64,000 bases of DNA from Rhizophagus irregularis (taxonomy: Eukaryota; Glomeromycota; Glomeromycetes; Glomerales; Glomeraceae), in the NCBI RefSeq assembly GCF_026210795.1, contig NC_089442.1, positions 3,314,501 to 3,378,500 on the forward strand, given 5' to 3'. The position numbers and the translations under genes are program-made. How positions within the stretch are numbered: position 1 is the first letter of the stretch; each line of letters opens with the position of its first letter. Below the pieces are notes generated by a model that worked only from the letters and a program-made list of their open reading frames with translations, was not told the origin of the DNA and did no database searches. This document shows, piece by piece, positions 59,925-64,000 of the stretch.

Positions 59925-60760
59925 AATTCTGATCATTTATATGAATCTTGTAAAATTAATGTGCATGATTTTTACCGAACTTGGAATTGTCAATGAATTT
60001 AGCAAATACTTGTATAAAGGTAAGAAAATACTTAAATTATTATTCAATTATTAATTATTACCACATTTAAATTAGAATAATTTATTTTAGAAAGAAAAGT
60101 TATTTTGTTTCAAACCTTATAAACTTAAATAATAAACTTTGTCAATTTCAAGAAAGTGATATAAGCAGGTAAAGTTTATTCATTATAATACTTAAATTAT
60201 CTTAAAATACATATTATGTAACCATAATTTTAAAATCAAAGCTTATCGGGGCTGGTAATGTCTTTATGCTAAAGAATACCAATTATGAGTTTTTGATGTT
60301 AAAAAAATATTATCTAAAAATTACTTTATATACTTTATATCTAACGGCGTAACTACGTAAGTTAATTATTTAAAATCTTTAATATTATTTTAATTATAGG
60401 ATTATCATGAAGAGCATATGCTAAAATATGAAGATGGGTCAATGCTTGGGGGATTAGGTTGGATCGAACATCAGCTTCCAATATGTGCGCAGGAACTTCA
60501 ACTTTCAATTAAAGTAAACTCTATTGATATGGTATATTTGCCATTTACTTATTATTTAAATTAATTTTCTTTCAGAATAAAATAAAGTTATAACGTTTAC
60601 TCTCAAATTTATTATAGCAAATAGATTAAGTTCGATATAGACGTCCTAACGCAAACACATTAACTCACATTCCCAACATGAATTTAATGAGTTATTGGTT
60701 ACCAGATTATCACAAAATTTGTTTCAGTAACTTTCAAAGACAAGATCACTGTTAAAAATT
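59925..60760 (+). pseudogene. Decayed 3' end of a RING-TPR paralogue
   Basis: It matches exons 2 (end) to 6 of the 22465-26513 gene, with introns still in place. The segment ELGIVNEFSKYLYKG ends at GTAAG, as in the functional gene. Exon 3 is recognisable but full of stops. Exon 4 is nearly lost. Exon 5 (60400-60531) is still open and reads EEHMLKYEDG...GGLGWIEHQLP, LSIKVNSIDM. Exon 6 (from 60618) reads QID then a stop where the functional copy has Tyr, then NMNLMSYWLPDYHKIC. Retained introns show it arose by DNA duplication, not retroposition. The 5' two thirds are absent. Confidence 0.8.
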
Positions 60761-61801
60761 TACTATCTAACCTTGGGAGAATAAACAAATTTGTATGGTA
60801 AAGAATATTTCATAAAAATGTTACTTTATAGTAAGAGACAAAATATAATGTAAAACATTTATTTGAGAGTTAATAAGTGTTTAACCACTATACCTTCAAC
60901 TTGATATCAATATCAATAACTTACATAACTTCAATAATTTATAACGTGTTTGCGGCACGGCAATTAAGTTTAAATTTTAAACAATTTGTTTATATTGAAA
61001 ATAATTTACATAATAAATACAAATAATAAATGCAAAATAAAAAAAAATAATATCAAATAAATTTAATCTTGATCAATTATAGTTTATAATGAATAATCCT
61101 TGCCTCTATTCTATGCTTGATTCAAACAATCATGCTCCTACTCAATATTAGAAATTCAACCTTCTCATGGGAAAAAAATATTAGGTAAATTCTTAAAACA
61201 GGTGAAATAGATGTTAAAACAACTGGACAACTGGTGCGTCCTAATGATCACGTGATTTTACAATTATTAAACAAAGTATGAAAAGTTGAAAACACACATG
61301 TCAATTATTAAAAAATATATTGTTTTTTTAATGAAATCCCTTGCAATACATTTATTTTCAATTTTATAGCGTGATTTCAGTGCTTTAGTTTGGTATGGAA
61401 TCACTCAAATAGTAATTTTTATTAAAAAAAACTTCAATATTCATAATTAATAATACTACTTTTATATGAATTACTGTTATTTTTTTTACTTTACAGCATA
61501 TTTTTAAACGAAACAAGCCTCTGGAAGTTAATTTACACTTATTTGTAACTATTTCATTAAAAATAATGCCTAATTATTTGCTATTAAAATTGATTTTATT
61601 GTATTAAAGTGTAAAAGCACTAATTTTTAAATGTTACTATTTAAAAGTAATAAAATAATTCATGCATCTAACATTGCAATTTTAACAATCTATTTTAAGT
61701 CTATTTTATACGGTTTAAGTATTTTTTTTTCATTGATTTGCTTAACTAACTGCACATAGGTTTTTTGATACCTAAACCAAATAGATAATTGTTTTACGAA
61801 A
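60761..61801. other. Intergenic after the pseudogene
   Basis: Holds the second copy of the direct repeat (61090-61280) with a CACGTG at 61249-61254. No coding sequence. Confidence 0.35.
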
Positions 61802-62381
61802 CACGTGATATTTTGGTGCGCTGTCAGCATAATAAAATTTACTATTGGAATATTTTTTATATTTGTCTATTAAACTATTTAATGAATTTTCTAATTTTCC
61901 GTTAAGATTGATATAATTCCCAACCTTACCGTAATAACTCTGGAATTTTTTCACTATTTTCTTTCAAAATTCTGCAAAAGTATCCCAAACAATTACATCT
62001 TTCATTGTAATAGAAAGCTTTTTTCAATAATAATAAAAAAGTATTTAAGTTTCGACAATAATAAGTATTTACTCTTGGATACATTTCCATAAGATAAAAT
62101 TTCTTTCTTTAATATTTTTCGAAGTATTGTATTATTCTTTAAGTTATTGAGTATTCTTTAAATTTTTAATATTTTTTATAATTTTTTGAATCCTAATTAA
62201 ATGCGAAGTTATTGAATTTTAAAACCTGGGAATTTTTCTAGTAAAAAACAAAGAAAATTCCCGAATTTGATATCATATTAATAATATTAATTGATCATAA
62301 AAAAATCTTTATCAATAAAATTTTATATAAGACTATACATAGTTTTGTTGAGTTAGTTGACAGCGCACCCCAACGTGACAT
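61802..62381. mobile_element. TIR element with GGTGCGCTGTCA termini
   Basis: The left end CACGTGATATTTTGGTGCGC continues with TGTCA. The right end near 62355-62381, read inverted, is CACGTTGGGGTGCGCTGTCA. The ends share CACGT and GGTGCGCTGTCA. The 540-bp interior has only a short minus ORF without recognisable features. No clear target duplication. Confidence 0.45.
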
Positions 62382-63224
62382 ATATAAAAAAACTCAAATT
62401 TCATCTTACGTTCCGTGCTTTATTAAGAAGAGAAACTTAATTATATTGTTTATATACCTTACATTACGCACTTAGCCAATCTACGTTACGCATTACGACT
62501 TTATAAGATAAATCAATAATTGTACTCAGAAAATAGTATATTTATTGATATTTGTTTGTTATCCCACGTTATGATAAATTTGGTTGGTTAATTTTATTTA
62601 TCACATGTGTTTGGTGTCATACATTCCCATCTACCATTTAAGCCTTTAAGGTGGTTCACGAAAAAATCAAATAAGCCAAAAGTGATATGCCAAACTAACT
62701 TTGTCACCTAAGTAAACTTGCTATTTTTATTATTGATTTTGGGGATAAGGTACTTAGTAAAATTTTACTAATAATTTGAATCTACTGCGCATAGAAATAA
62801 TTATAAATTCGAAGAATTGAATTTTTTTGATTTTTTGGGCTTATAGGAAAGTACCTTTTATATTTTAAGAAAATCTTTGAAAATTTGTCAAAAAAATACT
62901 TAATTGGTATATGTACTGTACACATACAGTAAAATGAATAAATAATTATATTAATTATATTTTAATATTTATGACTTACCTATATACGCAGCCCAGATTC
63001 CAAAATGATAAATGACGTTTATTATAGCGATAATGCCGATCTTATCCCGAATTGCCAATTAAGCAATTTTGTGATTTTTGCTGCGCCACAATGAGCGACA
63101 CACGTTACCGGATGTACAAAGTTTGTTTTTCATACATGCAGTGCGCACAATGCATTTTGTATACCTAAATAACTAATAAAAGCGTTTAATAAAAAAAACT
63201 CCATTTTCTTTTCAGTTAGGGAGA
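62382..63224. other. Intergenic and leader of the microexon gene
   Basis: No gene. Slightly less A/T-rich at 62990-63150, which may hold the promoter of the following transcript. A TTTTCAG at 63208-63214 could be the acceptor of a 5'UTR intron just before the ATG at 63225. Confidence 0.35.
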
Positions 63225-63948
63225 ATGGCTTACAGTAATGATAAAGGTAAAAAGCATGTAGCATAAATACTACTTAATACAAACTAGAATTATTCTAAAA
63301 TTTTTAAACAAATTGCAATAAGTTTCAAGTACTAGCATTAAGAAATATGAAGGTAATTTTAATATACTAAACAAGTTGAAATTAAAATTTTGTTTTAAAA
63401 ATGCTATCTATTATTTATACCTTACACATAATTTAAACTAATTATATTATACAAATGTTATATTAAATAATTTAGCTCGTAAGTTAATAGGTTACCTCAA
63501 TAATTGAATTTAATGAAATTACTTATTTTCGGTATATTCCATATAACTAAATAATAATTCATTTAATGATTAATAATACTATAGTCTGTAAGTTATCAGT
63601 TATTTCATTACTTTATTTATTTTACATAATATTAAAATAATTAAAATCATCTCTGTTTAAATAACTTATTTATAATTAATTATATTTACAGATGGTAAGT
63701 TACAATGCTTATAAAAATTATATTTGTTTGTTTTTGATGTTTTGTATAACTCAACTAATTATATTCTTTATTCAAATAACTAGATTGTAAGTGATGTATT
63801 TAATTTACAGTAAATACTTTATTATATTTATATTTAACTAATTAATAATTAATAATACTGCAGGGTGTAAGTTATGTGCTATCTATATTTCTACTATTTA
63901 TATAATTTAAGCTAACTAAACTAGATTATTTTGTAATTTCTTTAGTTA
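63225..63948 (+). CDS. Putative gene with an array of single-codon microexons (partial, runs off the right edge)
   Basis: Predicted exon 1 is 63225-63246 (MAYSNDK plus one base, donor GTAAAA). Exon 2 is 63336-63352 (17 nt, completing the codon and reading ALRNMK, donor GTAATT). Then come six 3-nt segments, each with AG immediately before and GTAAGT immediately after: CTC 63476-63478, TCT 63585-63587, ATG 63692-63694, ATT 63784-63786, GGT 63864-63866, TTA 63946-63948. Intervening gaps are 123, 106, 104, 89, 77 and 79 bp, the intron size range of this genome, and each contains a CTAAT/CTAAC/TAACT-like branch sequence 25-50 nt before its AG. All junctions keep frame, giving M-K-L-S-M-I-G-L from the second Met, which looks like the start of a signal peptide. 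No known family recognised. Alternatives: recursive splice sites within one long intron, or a tandem repeat that merely carries splice consensus. Confidence 0.55.
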
Positions 63949-64000
63949 GTAAGTTATAAGTTATTTATTTAATTCTATTATTACATATTTATATAACCAT
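63949..64000 (+). other. Start of the next intron in the microexon array
   Basis: Begins GTAAGTTATAAGTTATTTAT and runs to the window edge. It resembles the start of the intron after the TCT microexon, which supports origin of the units by tandem duplication. Confidence 0.5.

Noticed and set aside
61772-61954. 60-codon minus ORF
   Set aside because: Overlaps the terminus and interior of the TIR element; no domain.

Overview
This is an AT-rich eukaryotic window. Its genes carry many short introns (mostly about 60-120 bp, with GTAAGT-type donors and TAG/CAG acceptors), and long gene-poor stretches are full of small inverted-repeat elements. The gene families point to an arbuscular mycorrhizal fungus of the Rhizophagus/Glomus type: BTB-TLDc proteins, a TKL-like kinase with a Cys-rich N-terminus, a RING-TPR protein, a divergent P450, a LINE fragment, and fungal ECM29, PGS1 and a mitochondrial IF-3-like protein. 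The organism assignment is inference from gene content; no marker gene is present.

Layout. 1-4848: the N-terminal part of ECM29 (minus strand, runs off the left edge), divergent from PGS1 (mitochondrial phosphatidylglycerophosphate synthase, 7 exons), then an unassigned, probably mitochondrial protein. 5825-6628: a Ser/Pro-rich single-pass membrane protein. 9584-10861: a cytochrome P450. 11770-12624: mitochondrial IF-3-like protein. 13806-15826: a protein kinase whose reconstructed 5' exons encode a membrane anchor. 19226-20701 and 35419-36934: two BTB-BACK-TLDc paralogues. 22465-26513: a RING-TPR protein of about 1221 residues. 31300-32322: a SAM methyltransferase lying between two inverted repeat arms. 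36935-47637: more than 10 kb with no convincing gene, holding foldback-like elements and a 333/343-bp tandem duplication. 47638-48899: a membrane protein with a charged helical repeat and a poly-Asn tract, broken by one homopolymer frameshift. 50107-58501: a 19-exon gene for a Pan1/intersectin-like endocytic scaffold (EH-EH-coiled coil-Pro-rich-WH2-SH3-SH3-DH-PH-C2). 59925-60760: a decayed copy of the 3' end of the RING-TPR gene, with its exon-intron layout still visible.

The strongest unexpected signal is at the right edge (63225-64000). After two small exons there are six successive 3-nt segments, each bounded by AG on the left and GTAAGT on the right, separated by intron-sized gaps of 77-106 bp. 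Read as exons they stay in frame, one codon each, and spell a start resembling a signal peptide (Met-Lys followed by Leu-Ser-Met-Ile-Gly-Leu). This looks like a gene built from an array of single-codon microexons, continuing past the window.

Functionally, ECM29, PGS1, the 3412-4848 protein and the IF-3-like protein are housekeeping or mitochondrial. The intersectin-like scaffold would link endocytic coats to actin (Arp2/3, WH2) and Rho GTPase activation. The kinase, BTB-TLDc, RING-TPR and methyltransferase genes belong to the expanded regulatory families expected in such a genome.
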